The notes beneath the pieces are model-generated. The model saw only the letters and a program-made list of their open reading frames with translations. It ran no database searches and was not told the origin of the DNA. A DNA stretch of 64,000 nucleotides, from the NCBI GenBank assembly GCA_917880885.1, contig OU862909.1, positions 32,920,405 to 32,984,404 on the forward strand, written 5' to 3'. Positions 32,216-42,932 of this stretch are shown piece by piece; the first letter of the stretch is position 1; every line of letters begins with the position of its first letter. This DNA comes from Limnephilus marmoratus. Its lineage: Eukaryota > Arthropoda > Insecta > Trichoptera > Limnephilidae. Both the position numbers and the translations under genes were made by a program.

Positions 32216-33600
32216 TAGAATTTTCTGTAAGTCTAGAATGAATTAATTATTTGAACATATTTTCACGTTTTTTACATTAATTGCGTTAAAAATATGAATA
32301 ATTTTCGACAAAATTAAACAAAATCAGTTAAAGAAGGTTAAAAATGGAATTATAACTAGTCCCAGCGAGAGATCGCATTTTACGTCATAGTTCAAGTATT
32401 TTCTTTCTTTTTCGTTTTCATACAAGACGTGTGAGAAGGAAGAGGACGAACTCGCTAGAGACTAGTTCAGTTTCGATTGTAAATATTAAAAATAAGAGGT
32501 CACTTTTGTAAGAACTAGTTCTTGTTTTTGCCTCTCCATTTTGATAATTTAATTGCCATCGCCTTTAACTTTTAACACCTGCACAAATATGCTTCTAACT
32601 GACTTACAAAAAGTATAAATTCTAACCAGTCCAATCAGCAACACCCGGAACACTTTTTTAATCAAATCAGACACCGAATTGAAATACAATCATTCGGGAA
32701 AGGTAAATGGAGATTTATTATCTCATACTGGCCATCAGTGAAAAACAAACACGGACTGACAGTTGTTAAAAAAGACAGCCATGATGGAATTATTTCGTCC
32801 CGTTTAATTGTGGGTTATCTCGTCCATTGTTAACTGCCATTCGAGACTTGTCGATTTGATTAACAAGAAATTAAATTTACTTCGTGTTTCATGGATTTGT
32901 CAGAGATTAAAATAGCGATTTACTTATGTCTGGGATACAATAAATGCTTTATATCGTTCAATTCTAATTATAAAGAACTAATAAAACGCAGAAAGAATGG
33001 CTTAAATTGAATCTAAATATACGAGATATATATTAGCTGACTCGGCGAAATTCGTACCGCCCCAGAATCAATAACTAATGTGTTAACTTATTAGCTGAAT
33101 TAAATTCAGTTTTTTTATTAAGTAAAAAAATACAAAATGAAGCAATTATCGATGCGCAACTGTCCGTGTTTTGTTTTTGTCAGTATCAGAGATGGCGTTG
33201 TGTACGGATTTATTTTTTTGTGATTTTCTTACTTTTCCACTTACTTAGGGGAATTGCGTTTCATTTTCTTTATATGTATGGGGGAGATTTAGTATAATTA
33301 TTGTATTTTTCCTTTGGAGGGGTACAGACAAACGTTCACCGTTTGTCTCATTTTCGACTATTGACATTTAGTGAGTAAGAAAGAGGTGTAGCATTATATG
33401 TTTAAGAACAAAAGTAATACAATCAGCGCATTGACATTTGACGTTTTTGAATTTTTGGAATTCACTCACTATTCAATATTATATTTATCGCAATATTGCT
33501 GCAGCTCTTTCAAAAGATGAGAATTCGTTCCACACAAAATGTGTGAGTAAAAGAATTTTCTTAATATTTTTCTTACATAATGTTTTAATAGCTATTCTGC
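32216..33600. other. Unassigned stretch
   Basis: No gene recognised. Single-copy-looking DNA. Confidence 0.35.
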
Positions 33601-33720
33601 TATTCGGGCCGGAGACAAATCCAACAAATCAAAGTTCATAAAAATTGGTCCAGCCATTCGTGAGTTATAAATGGTGTAACCTAACCTAACCTAACCCGGC
33701 TTTGTTTTATATATTAATAA
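33600..33720 (+). repeat. Repeat K-like 3' end with CCTAA run
   Basis: AAAATTGGTCCAGCCATTCG and a terminal TTATATATTAATAAGATAGA match the 3' end type of repeat K. Four CCTAA units at about 33677-33697 interrupt it. Too short to be a telomere. Confidence 0.5.
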
Positions 33721-34059
33721 GATAGATATATTTCAATCAAAATATGCTTGCTTGGGAAAATATACGTATATGAGTTACGAGTATATGAGATATCTATGTA
33801 TTGCTATATTAAGTATAGGAAATATTTTAAACTTTCAAAATACCTTCTCTCCACCCCGCGAAGGTTTCTGGATTATTACAACCACACATCTGAAAAGTAT
33901 ACAGACAATACATCTGAAAAGTATTTTAATCACTACAAAAACTCTTGCGAAACTGTCAAAAATGAGACAATTAGAGAATGGTATTTTGCAAAACAATGAT
34001 GTTTAGTCAAAATTTTATTTTTGAAACTCTTTAAATTAATTAATTTATTTGAAGTACTC
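33721..34059. other. Unassigned AT-rich stretch
   Basis: No recognised content. Short in-frame repeats (CATCTGAAAAGTAT twice, near 33885-33925) give two overlapping open frames without known domains. Confidence 0.35.
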
Positions 34060-34375
34060 ACCTTATATTTTGAATCGAATCAAAAATATTATAGATCTTT
34101 TAAATAGGTACCTGTGTTAGGTACCAAATTTGATTGATCGATTTTCAAAAAAACTTTTAAGTAAATTAATTTTTAATAACGGGTTGTTTTCGGTGTACGT
34201 ACGCATGACAGAATTGAATTGAATTGAATTTTTATTATATCTAATAATATTCAGGAACGCGTGAGGGGAAGGGGACATGGGAGGTGAAGGGGAACGGGAC
34301 GAATGGGAAAAGACACGCAGGGAGAAACAATTTTTTTATCAGTGGCATTGCAACGCATGCCGGGAACTCGCTAGT
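34060..34375 (-). repeat. Pyrimidine-rich interspersed repeat K, copy 3
   Basis: On the minus strand it starts TCCCGGCATGCGTTGCAATG, has a short purine/pyrimidine block and ends with TTGGTACCTAACACAGGTAC, as in copy 1 but with most of the pyrimidine block missing. A (GAATT)4 run lies at about 34210-34230. Confidence 0.7.
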
Positions 34376-34909
34376 AATTAAACAAACGTGCGGAAGCCAT
34401 CGATAACGTATTAAATAAGTAAAATAATAACCTCAAGTAAATTAATTATTCATGTCAATTATATACATTACTTGTTGGTTATATTACGAGTTCCTATGTG
34501 GAAGACTCCTGAAGATTTGGCAATCAGACATTTAAGAGGCATTTACCACACGGAGGACTACTGTCAACCTTACTTTATATAGTAGTTAAAACTGTTGATA
34601 ATATACTGAAGGCGGATTTTGTAACAGTTGATTCGTCACACGTATCTTTTTACCCCGTTTTCTGGTATCGCAATAAGTAATACGGTCAGCTGCAACATCC
34701 CTACTTGACAGACAGAAGGAAGAAGCGATTCACGCGGCTAATCAATGATTTTTATATCATTATGTTGGCTGCCTGCATATTCACAGCGAAAGAAACTACA
34801 AACAGATGTTAGATAAACTTGCAGATTTAAAGATTTTTAGAAGTTATTGAATTGAAAGAGTTACGATAATTATACTAAATAAGTACAGTTCATGATTGAT
34901 GAAAAGTTC
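34376..34909. other. Unassigned stretch
   Basis: No gene or repeat recognised. Confidence 0.35.
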
Positions 34910-35445
34910 AATTTATTCATTTTTACACCTTTGTGGTAAATAGGCAATTTGATCTAAAACCAAAGGCCGGAATACTTGGTCACAAGTCACAACATCCCCA
35001 GAACTAAACTGATGCATCTGCAAATAAGGGTCCGGTGACACTAAAGAGTAGAGGATCACGATGCAGAAATCAAAATACAAATGCCTGATACCCATTAAAT
35101 AGGGTTCCTGCCGATCTGGCGAGATAAAGTGGAGATAGCGAGGTTGCGCGACCACCTTTCTGGGTGCATATAATTATGCCATTGAAAAGATTATCTCCAT
35201 CCGCTTCCCCGCCGCTATCTCCCATTTGCATCTTGATCCAGTTACATGAATAAATGGCCACAAATTGCGCGCATTGTGGGATGACTTGCATTCCTGGAGG
35301 CTGAGAAGGGTGAAAGTATTACCTCCCTCTTTAATAGAAAATATTTGGCAAAAAGTACCCTTTTTACTGATGGGAAATGAATTCTTCCACAAATAAAAAG
35401 GTGGCAACCAAAACTTCTACTAGTTGATGGTGAACCAATAGGCAA
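34910..35445 (-). other. Overlapping minus-strand open frames of unknown nature
   Basis: Four open frames of 67-80 codons overlap on the minus strand (34913-35155, 35070-35291, 35174-35407, 35242-35445) in a less AT-rich block. This could be a decayed coding region with frameshifts, possibly transposon-derived, but I recognise no domain. The stretch NLWPFIHVTGSRCKWEIAAG near 35220 looks protein-like. Chance open frames remain possible. Confidence 0.2.
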
Positions 35446-35460
35446 TAAATATATTTATTT

Positions 35461-35687
35461 TTATTATAAGCAATAATTGTCAGCCTGAAACACTCATTTA
35501 CATTGAAAAATCTTCCGAGAAAAGATACTTGCCGCCAACGGGACTTGAACCCGTGTCCTTCTGATTGCCGGTCGGATGCTCTGACCACTGAGCTATGGCG
35601 GCTTATCAAATACCCGCAAGTATCTTTTCTCGGAAGATTTTTCAATGTAAATGAGTGTTTCAGGCTGACAATTATTGCTTATAATAA
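35461..35687. repeat. 72-bp perfect inverted repeat around a tRNA-like sequence
   Basis: The arms 35461-35532 and 35616-35687 are exact reverse complements with an 83-base spacer that is almost entirely the tRNA-like sequence. The right arm is the first half of a 142-bp tail (35616-35757) that recurs with about one difference after the second tRNA-like sequence (36142-36283). The perfect match implies recent formation or gene conversion. Confidence 0.95.
35531..35602 (-). tRNA. tRNA-like sequence with GGC anticodon position, copy 1
   Basis: The 72-nt minus-strand sequence folds as a cloverleaf. The acceptor GCCGCCA/TGGCGGC pairs fully, the D stem is GCTC/GAGC, and the T stem ACGGG/CCCGT closes the loop TTCAAGT. 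The anticodon stem has one mismatch, and its loop CCGGCAA places GGC at 34-36, which would read alanine GCC. GGC-anticodon alanine tRNAs are normally absent from animals. With the repeated tail, this indicates a tRNA-derived mobile sequence more than a working tRNA gene. Boxes A (TAGCTCAGTGG) and B (GGTTCAAGTCC) are intact. Confidence 0.6.
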
Positions 35688-35757
35688 TTGTTACCATTTG
35701 TGCTATGCATAAAAAATCTTGTCTAAACGTTAGTTTATAAATTAAAAAATAATAATT
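35616..35757 (+). mobile_element. Tail of tRNA-like element, headless copy
   Basis: 142 bp starting GCAAGTATCTTTTC and ending in AAAAAATAATAAT. It is nearly identical to 36142-36283 but lacks an adjoining tRNA head in the same orientation. Confidence 0.8.
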
Positions 35758-35775
35758 AAGCTATATATAAGCTTT

Positions 35776-35815
35776 CCCTGACGAAGGAACGTTTGTTCCG
35801 AAACCGGTCGGATTT
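35776..35815 (+). ncRNA. Hammerhead-ribozyme-like motif in a Penelope-type terminal repeat
   Basis: CTGACGA (35778-35784), an extra A, stem II GGAAC/GTTCC with a GTTT loop, GAAA (35800-35803), self-complementary CCGG, then TC and GG. This is hammerhead core order with a minimal stem III. Stem I is poor (CC/GG plus one pair). The downstream 45 bp matches 21016-21062. I infer a Penelope-type terminal repeat; activity is doubtful. Confidence 0.5.
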
Positions 35816-35859
35816 ACGCATTATATAAGTGGTTTATACAAAGTTGAATTGTTTCATTT

Positions 35860-36069
35860 TTCAATAATAATTAATATTTGGCAAGCTTAAGTATTTCCCC
35901 AATAAATGCAGACATAATTTGTCTCGACGCCCCCTAGCGAGGGATTTAACACTAACAATGTCTTTCTCGCAAAAATAAAGTTGGTTGTTTTCAGGTGGAA
36001 AAATATAATAAGTAGTAATTGTTGAATGAAACACTAGTATATATTGAATTATTTGGCGGGATTTGATAA
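35860..36069. other. Spacer between hammerhead-like motif and second tRNA-like sequence
   Basis: AT-rich, non-coding. The last 15 bases (GGCGGGATTTGATAA) also precede the first tRNA-like copy on its own strand, so they belong to the mobile unit. Confidence 0.5.
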
Positions 36070-36283
36070 GCCGCCATAGCTCAGTGGTCAAAGCATCCGA
36101 CCGGCAATCAGAAGGACACGGGTTCAAGTCCCGTTGGCGGCAAGTATCTTTTCTCGGAAGATTTTTCAATGTAAATGAGTGTTTCAGGCTGACAATTATT
36201 GCTTATAATAATTGTTACCCTTTGTGCTATGCATAAAAAATCTTGTCTAAACGTTAGTTTATAAATTAAAAAATAATAATATT
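36070..36283 (+). mobile_element. tRNA-headed SINE-like unit, copy 2
   Basis: The tRNA-like head at 36070-36141 is identical to copy 1 except one base in the D stem (GAGC to AAGC). The 142-bp tail follows directly. Head plus tail plus a shared leader define a unit of about 230 bp with intact pol III boxes. The reverse transcriptase that mobilises it is unknown; the neighbouring Penelope-type repeat makes a Penelope partner worth testing. Confidence 0.7.
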
Positions 36284-37184
36284 TATTTTTAATGAAAGTT
36301 GTTTTCCATATATTTTTTTATATCCAATTTGATCGTGCTTTCATTTAATAGGGAAAACAGCTAGCGGCGTACTACCCACGACACTAGACGGTCGCCTTGA
36401 AATTATTCGAGATGGTATGAACAAAACCATGTGCATTTTTTTGAATATACTAACACATTAAATATACTATACTATTATTTACAATTTTCTTGTTTTGCAC
36501 AAACAATATATTGAAGAAAGAAGCGATGAAATTACATGTGTATAAAATCCCTAGTGAAATACTAATAACCAGAAGATAAGCGCATCAATAACTGATTACT
36601 AAGCAAATCAGCTGTACATTTATCTGAAGCAGCAAATATTCTCGGATGGTCGATGCCTGGTGTCCTTCTGTCTGACAATCAGATCATGGATCACAGGTGA
36701 GATACTCACTTCTGGTATATATACATATATACAATATGTATCCTTATGTACACCAACAACGTGAAGTTTATGTTCTACTTATCTCTCGTCCAGTTGATTA
36801 GACAGACATCTCCGAAAAATCTAAATTTTTAAAAGAGTATGCAGTTATATATAAAAGTGTACCCTCTCTCTGGTATAATACTCAGATGACTCATAAACAC
36901 CACCAGATCAATTATAATGCAGAAAAACTTATAGAAAATTAGACAAAAATGATGTTTTCTTGGTTACTAGTAGAAAATTTCAAAATGCCGTATTAATGTA
37001 ATGGACCGTTATGCTCCCCGGTGTTATTTTGTAGCATATTTAATATGTAAAACACAGACAAACGTAAAAAATATTTAATATATTGTGAGCATTCGAATAT
37101 TTCTTTCCTCATTATCTCTAAACTTAGTATAATCGACTAATCAACAGTTTTTTTAGTAGTGTCACAAAAGTGTCATTATTAGAT
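36284..37184. other. Unassigned AT-rich stretch
   Basis: No gene or repeat recognised. Confidence 0.4.
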
Positions 37185-37430
37185 TGAAAAAACATAATTT
37201 AAAAAAAAAATAGTGTGCAGTTCACACGCCGTAAAAGTGAAACCTTCAGAAAACTAAAGTAGAGCGGGGAGGCTACAAAGGACCGCACAAAGAGGAGACC
37301 GATTAGTCTATCTCATTCTCTCGCAGGCTCAATCCTATACAAGCATGTGTTTATCTCTTTTTAGTGTCGGTATTTTTCGTTTCATTGAGTTTCAAATCAC
37401 AACGGTGCTAAGGAAGTTTTCACTTCAAAA
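37185..37430 (+). repeat. Repeat family F, copy 1
   Basis: It contains AAAGTGAAACCTTCAGAAAA near the left edge and TCACAACGGTGCTAAGGAAG then TTTTCACTT at the right. The edges are short inverted repeats (AAGTGAAA / TTTCACTT), suggesting a MITE. Copies at 38600-38895 and 60785-61705; related sequence at 13560-14065. Confidence 0.7.
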
Positions 37431-38158
37431 CATCACAAAAAATACCCCAAATAAAATAATATTACAAAAACGTATTATTAGGTGAAAAAAAACATAATTT
37501 TGATTGGGTTTGTTGTGTCGATTGAAGATAACGAGCGTCACGAAACAAAACGAATAGATTTTCAGAAGTTGAACATAATCGTGTGCTGAATAAGGGTATT
37601 AGAGTTATTATATCGTAACAGGACGCATGTAATAGAAGGTAATGATAAGTGTATCGGTGGGGAAACTATTCAATCGGCGTTTCATATGTCAACAAGTAAG
37701 TCCCAATTATAAAGCTCTACATCACTCTTATCGTATATCATGTCAATTAGGCGACCGGGGTGATTATATCAATTGGGAATCAATAAGTCTTTATGGGGTC
37801 CAATTAAGAGCGATTCTAGCAAAAGAGCGGTATGTCGGTTGAATGTTTCAATGGCGGGACTAATCAGTTTTATTAATTAATCCCGAAAAGGCCGGTGATG
37901 GAAAAAATATTGACGAAAAATTAATTTCATGGCGCATCGTGTGGAGCACAATAGGAGCAATATTGAGCGCCAAATACGGAGAGATTGATAGACAATTGAC
38001 AGCTAATATTATAAGTTCGGCCCTGGGCATTTAAATATATGTGTTAACAATCAACCACATTATTTCGGGTGGTACCTTCATTCCAGAAGATGCAAAATAA
38101 AAATCTCATACGTGAAAAAAGATTACACGAAAAAAAATATATCTCCACATGGGAAACT
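37431..38158. other. Non-repetitive stretch
   Basis: No gene recognised. The 37640-38010 part is less AT-rich, has TTAATTA and TTTATTAATTAATCCCG motifs, and could be regulatory. Confidence 0.3.
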
Positions 38159-38166
38159 GTTTCACG

Positions 38167-38499
38167 CAGTGGCGTAGCTAGCATGGGTGGCAACGGCGGA
38201 AATCACCCCCCACCCCCTATTAAAGTTGACTTGAGAAATTCAAAACGCTAATTTCGACATAAAATTGATCCGCCCTGGGGGGGAGTGGCTAGAGAATTTC
38301 ACAGGGATAAAAATACTCCCAAATAGAGGCTATTTTCGCCTATAAAAAGACCGAGCGACACAAAATTCGGGCACTTCACGGGAAGCCACAGAGCTATGAA
38401 AATGTAAATAACAGACTTTGTGCATGTGTACAATATTTTGGTGACAATGTAAATTCGCCCCCCCCCCCCCCTCACCCACCCCCCCTCGCTACGCCACTG
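38167..38499. mobile_element. hAT-like MITE with CAGTGGCGTAGC ends
   Basis: A 333-bp segment with inverted ends CAGTGGCGTAGCTAG and CTCGCTACGCCACTG, each followed inward by a G-rich or C-rich tract. The flanking octamers GTTTCACG and GTTATACA match at 5 of 8 positions, a possible worn 8-bp duplication. Non-coding. Confidence 0.65.
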
Positions 38500-38599
38500 G
38501 TTATACATTATTATTTTAAGATATTATCGAAGAAGAAGATAATATGTACTAATAAATCCAACGAAAATACGAAAAATAACAAGACATAGAAAAATTAAA

Positions 38600-38895
38600 A
38601 AAATTGTGTGCAGCTCACAGGCGGTAAAAGTGAAACCTTCAGAAAACTATAGTAGAAAAGACAGTAGACTACGAAGCACCGCACAAAGAGCAGACTGACA
38701 GGCTACAAAGTAGCGCATAAAAAGGAGATCGACAGGCTACGAAACACCGCACAAAGAGGAGACAGATTAGTCCATCTCATCCTCTCGCAAGCTAATCCTG
38801 TAGATATATGTCTTTGTCTCTTTTTAGTGTCGCTTTTTCGTTTCATTGAGTTTCAAATCTCAACGGTGCTAAAGAAGTTTTCACTTTAAAAGGTA
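38600..38895 (+). repeat. Repeat family F, copy 2
   Basis: Same ends as copy 1. The internal block GACTACGAAGCACCGCACAAAGAG is repeated two to three times in diverged form (38670-38765). Confidence 0.7.
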
Positions 38896-38960
38896 ACGGT
38901 GGCAACTGTGACTCGAACCCAGAATCTCTTGTCGTACAGGGAAAAACGTCTCATCAACTT
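38893..38960 (-). repeat. Degenerate tRNA-like (SINE head) fragment
   Basis: On the minus strand GGGTTCGAGTCACAG at about 38900-38920 fits a B box. Box A is not clear. Probably a worn SINE head. Confidence 0.35.
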
Positions 38961-39225
38961 TTCCCATATTTTAAGAAATACTCGTATGGTAAAAATTGCT
39001 ACCCAAACCTAAAATCTGAAACCTTTTTAAATGATCATCACAAAGTTACAAAGAATTGATTTGTAAGAAATTCTGGGACTAACTACCATATGATGTATTC
39101 CTCTTTGCCCAACAATTATACCAATACTTTGGAAACAATTATACCTATAATATATATATTATATTATAATTATATATAAGTCAGTGGACATCTTCAATTT
39201 ATCTTTAAACAAATATAAAATACTA

Positions 39226-39500
39226 GCAGACCCGGCCAGACGTTGCTGTGACTAACGATACTTTTATAACCAACGCCATCCGTTAAATCAAATCCACACC
39301 ACGCTGCCGTTGCCCGATGCCCGCTGCCGCTTGGCCAGATATATTATGTATTTAAACCAATTTACACAAAACCTTGAGAAATTATATACCTAAAAAGCTT
39401 CCTCGTGAATCACTCTATCTATAGGTGAAAACCGCATGAAAATCCGTTGCGTAGTTTAAAAGATCTAAGCGCACATACAGCGCGTTACTGAGGCAGTTCA
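39226..39500 (+). repeat. Interspersed repeat starting TAGCAGACCCGGCCAGACG
   Basis: The start is related to that of repeat K, and the later GAAAATCCGTTGCGTAG fits the 3' part of such repeats. A common insect repeat type; class unknown. Confidence 0.5.
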
Positions 39501-39644
39501 GTTATCACAATAAATACTGTATATTTCTTACTATTCATGTGTAAACGCTCCGAAAAAGGTCGTTAATTAATAAATAAATAAATTCAAAAGTTATTATAAC
39601 AAGAGTGATTCCAATAAAAATTGATATGGTGATTTAGCAGGGGT

Positions 39645-39870
39645 GCCCGGATTCATGGGGTGAGGTTTGTCTAGGTCTTGGAGGCAGATGACCAGGACAT
39701 ACTGAACCCCAGATTCCTACCCACCCCCTTAAACCCTTTTCCTTCCCAGAACTCTCCTCTCCTTCCTTTCCTTAAAAAACCCTCCACACAGCATCCCCAA
39801 AGATGACATAGGCCCTGAGGGAAATTATTTTCCTCTGGGCCTCCTGTATGGAGCTCATGTAAAAAAAAAT
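39645..39870 (+). mobile_element. LINE-A 3' end with poly(A), copy 3
   Basis: Same order as 15619-15965 (GGGGTGAGGTTTGTC, CCTCCACACAGCATCCCC, TTTTCCTCTGGGCCTCCTGT), ending in an A run near 39861-39870. It stands directly upstream of an RTE-type fragment, so two different LINE ends are juxtaposed. Confidence 0.75.
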
Positions 39871-39884
39871 ATATATATATATTA

Positions 39885-40230
39885 GCAAGTTTAACATTTG
39901 TAAGCGTAATGAGTAAGATCAAGAAAGGAACGCTCCGATGGTTTGGGCATGTAGATCGAATGAATGAGGAAAGGAGTGTAAAGAGAATATATGACGCAAA
40001 TGTGAATGGTAGAAGAAGTCGAGGACGCCCAAGAAAGACATGGCACGACCAAGTGAATCAGATACTTGAGTCGGGCCATGTCAAGAGTCAGAATAATAGA
40101 AGAGAATGTATGAGACGTTGTATGAATGTAAACGAGACAAGGAATGTGTGCCAAGACCGGGATGTTTGGCGGTCTGTCCTCTCTGCCTACCCATGCGGGG
40201 AAACGGCGTGATGGTTAGTTAGTTAGTTAA
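39885..40230 (+). pseudogene. RTE-type retrotransposon C-terminal fragment with GTTA tail, copy b
   Basis: The plus-strand frame (39909-40211, 100 codons) reads KKGTLRWFGHVDRMNEERSV, then GRRSRGRPRKTWHDQVNQIL and a final SVLSAYPCGETA before TGA. The stop codon is followed after two bases by (GTTA)4, with essentially no 3' untranslated region. This is how RTE-clade elements end. The shared 3' end and variable 5' edges of the four copies fit target-primed reverse transcription. Confidence 0.85.
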
Positions 40231-42211
40231 CATTACAATAATAATAGTAGACACTTCAAATTACAGAAATACATGTCAGATACATTCAGAACTAATTATT
40301 TTTGCTTTGAGGCAGGAAGGAGAGGTTATGAATATGTCAAGTATATCAATTTTGGCAGTTGGGTGAAGACGCGCTAGTGAGTTATACATAGAAAACATTG
40401 TAGAGTCGAATAGGTCTAACAGAGACACGGATTTGTATAACACTTAGGTACCTACACACATTTGAGGTTAGTCTCTGGAGTTATTATGACTATTAATTAA
40501 TATTCTGAAACTATTATTATGTGATTATTTTTATATTGGGGGCCCCTTCGGTCCAATCTCATTGAAAATGTGTAAAAAAAAGGGTTTCAGTTATAGCTTC
40601 ATAATTTGATTATGAAATTTTGGTTTTGTATTGCAGAATGTAGTTAAAATGTAATTTTTGGAAGCATTAATAAACATATAAATAGAAAAAGTTTTTAAAA
40701 ATGTATTTTTGCGATGCACGGTAAATCAAGATACCATCTTACCACTTCAGCTAGGACTCCATAACAAAGAAACACCGTAAATAAAAAGATACATTGAAAT
40801 ACTAATACTGCGTTAGAGAGTTCTAATAAAAAATATAATTAGTAAAAAGTAATCCGCTCGAATTGGAAAGTGATACAGATGATGTGATAACGATGAAACG
40901 TGGTATTGTATCGCTGTCTTATGGGCAGTGCGTTACCGAAACCGAATAAAACAGAACAATGACAAAACAGAACATGATAACATAATAAGTAATAAGGAAG
41001 TTAGGTTATAAGTTTTCTTTAATTTTCTTGTCTGTTTTGTCTAATCTGTCACTGTTTTCTTTTGTCACTGTTCTGTTTTGTCCCTGTTTTGTATTGTAAC
41101 TGTTTTGTTTTGTCACTGTTCCGTTTAGTAATGGAACAGTAAATAACAAGGTCTTTCGTTTCAAGGGGCGGTACACCAGATGTTTAGGTGTTCACAATTA
41201 TTATATCAATCATGTGTCTATAATAATTGCATATCTCGTGAAGGAATGATTGGTTACTTTTGGAAGTCCATTTAACAGTCGGTTTAATGGGCTTAGGAAG
41301 GGCTAGCTGAAAAAGCAATGAGTGTGATTGACGGGAAAATTGATATCATATTGAGTACAGCGTTTAAAGAAAACAATTTTAGAATTTAGGTTTTTTGGAA
41401 GAGTCCATGTTTGGAACGCAGACATGAAGTCATGTCACTAAGAACGTTGTGGCAAAAATAGAGCCACCCTTTCGAGAGGGAAATAAAAAATATATATACT
41501 ATGTTATTGGTTTAGGTGCACTAACTGAAGGTTGCCAATATTGTAATAACAATTTTCAATATCAAGTGGGACTACAATGGACACGTGTCAAGGTTACACT
41601 CAAGTGATATCATCACACAAAACCAAACAGGGACAAAATAAAATGCTTTTGAAACGTGACTTGTCACTGTTCTGTTTTTTCAAGGAACCCATGGTATTCT
41701 TGGTTGGGAAAGAGAAGCGCATGTTACCCATAAATGGGATGGGCTAATGACGAGAAAAGAAATTTTGTTCAAAGTTGAATACCAGAAGGCTCATAAAGAA
41801 GAAGAAGGAATTTATTTTGAATTTGTGAATAAAAAAATATTTTCGTAAATTGGAAAAATGTCTTTAAAAGGTAGAAATTTTAGAGTGGTTTTTGTTTCTG
41901 ACCAACATTTTTCATAATATCTCCTGATCATTTGGAAGTTAAGTATCAATCTATGGAGCCCCATTAGCGAATTTCGTACGTACGTGCTTTACACGGCACT
42001 AAATCAGGTTGAGTTTTTTTTATTGCCATCATTAAAGTTCTAAGTATGCGAAGCTCGTCAATTAAAATAAACACATAAAGCACGCTCGGGGGGAAAACTA
42101 AAAATTACTTTCGTTCGAACAGTTAAAAAGGTGAAACCTTCATATTCTACGTATGAAAATGCACCGTTTCAAAGGAGTTTCAAGGGAGTTTCAAGACTAG
42201 AAGACACACTA
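40231..42211. other. Mostly unassigned; tandem TGTTTTGTCAC array at 41027-41130
   Basis: No gene recognised. A loose minisatellite of about 20 bp (TGTCACTGTTCTGTTTTG) repeats four to five times at 41027-41130. Inverted pieces (CAATGACAAAACAGAAC) lie at 40955-40980 and a direct piece at 41660-41680. Confidence 0.5.
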
Positions 42212-42215
42212 TTAA

Positions 42216-42932
42216 GAGGGCATTACCAGAGAAAACCAGAAATATGTCATTTTCAAATCAGATTTTAGACGTATTGACTCTTTTCCACAAAAAATTTATA
42301 AATGGATTTCGAAAGATTGTTCTTTTATCTAGCATTCGTATGTAATAAATTTTGAGAATTTTTTTAAATTTTTAATATAATAATCTTATTCCATAGGTCG
42401 TTGGCAGATTTGTTAAATTTTCAAAAAAGATTTTGTATTATACCACACCCATTTCAAATAATATAATCATGCAGTAAAATAAATCAATACATTATCTAGC
42501 AAACGCATGTTTTAGAATTTTAATTTTAGTTTCAATAAAATCATTAAAAAGTATGTACGTACATGTGTTTCTTGACGAAAATTAGTCCGTTTGTGTATTT
42601 ATTTGCGCACTTACAAACTAATATATTATTTCAGATTTTTTTTACATTTTTATTTAACTTAGACATTATTGAAAAATGATAAATACTTATAATCAAAACA
42701 TAATTACAAAAAGTACATTATTTTAATAGTTTTATCATCACGCCTTTCAGCATTTTTGGATGAAGGTATAAATTAAAGCTAATTTGGATTGAAATAAATT
42801 CGATATTGAGTTATAATTTTAAAAAGCTGGTACGGAGAATAATTAATCTTTCTCATTGTAACCGCCCTGCACGATCGTAAGAACAACTTTAGACGAAATG
42901 TGGATTTTCGTCCGCTGGCTGGTTAAACGCTC
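42216..42932 (-). mobile_element. TTAA-flanked element E, copy 2
   Basis: A 717-bp element between TTAA sites (42212-42215 and 42933-42936) with ends GAGGGCATTACCAG and GGTTAAACGCTC. It aligns along nearly its whole length, in inverse orientation, to 17540-18254. Non-coding in both copies. A block containing CATTGTAACCGCCCTGCACG near 42855 is strongly conserved, also in the third copy. Confidence 0.8.

Noticed and set aside
33677..33697. Telomere end
   Set aside because: Only four CCTAA units in the middle of a dispersed repeat.
36070..36141. Functional tRNA gene
   Set aside because: It is part of a repeated mobile unit with a 142-bp tail, has an anticodon normally absent in animals, and has a broken D-stem pair. 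I annotate it as a SINE-like head.
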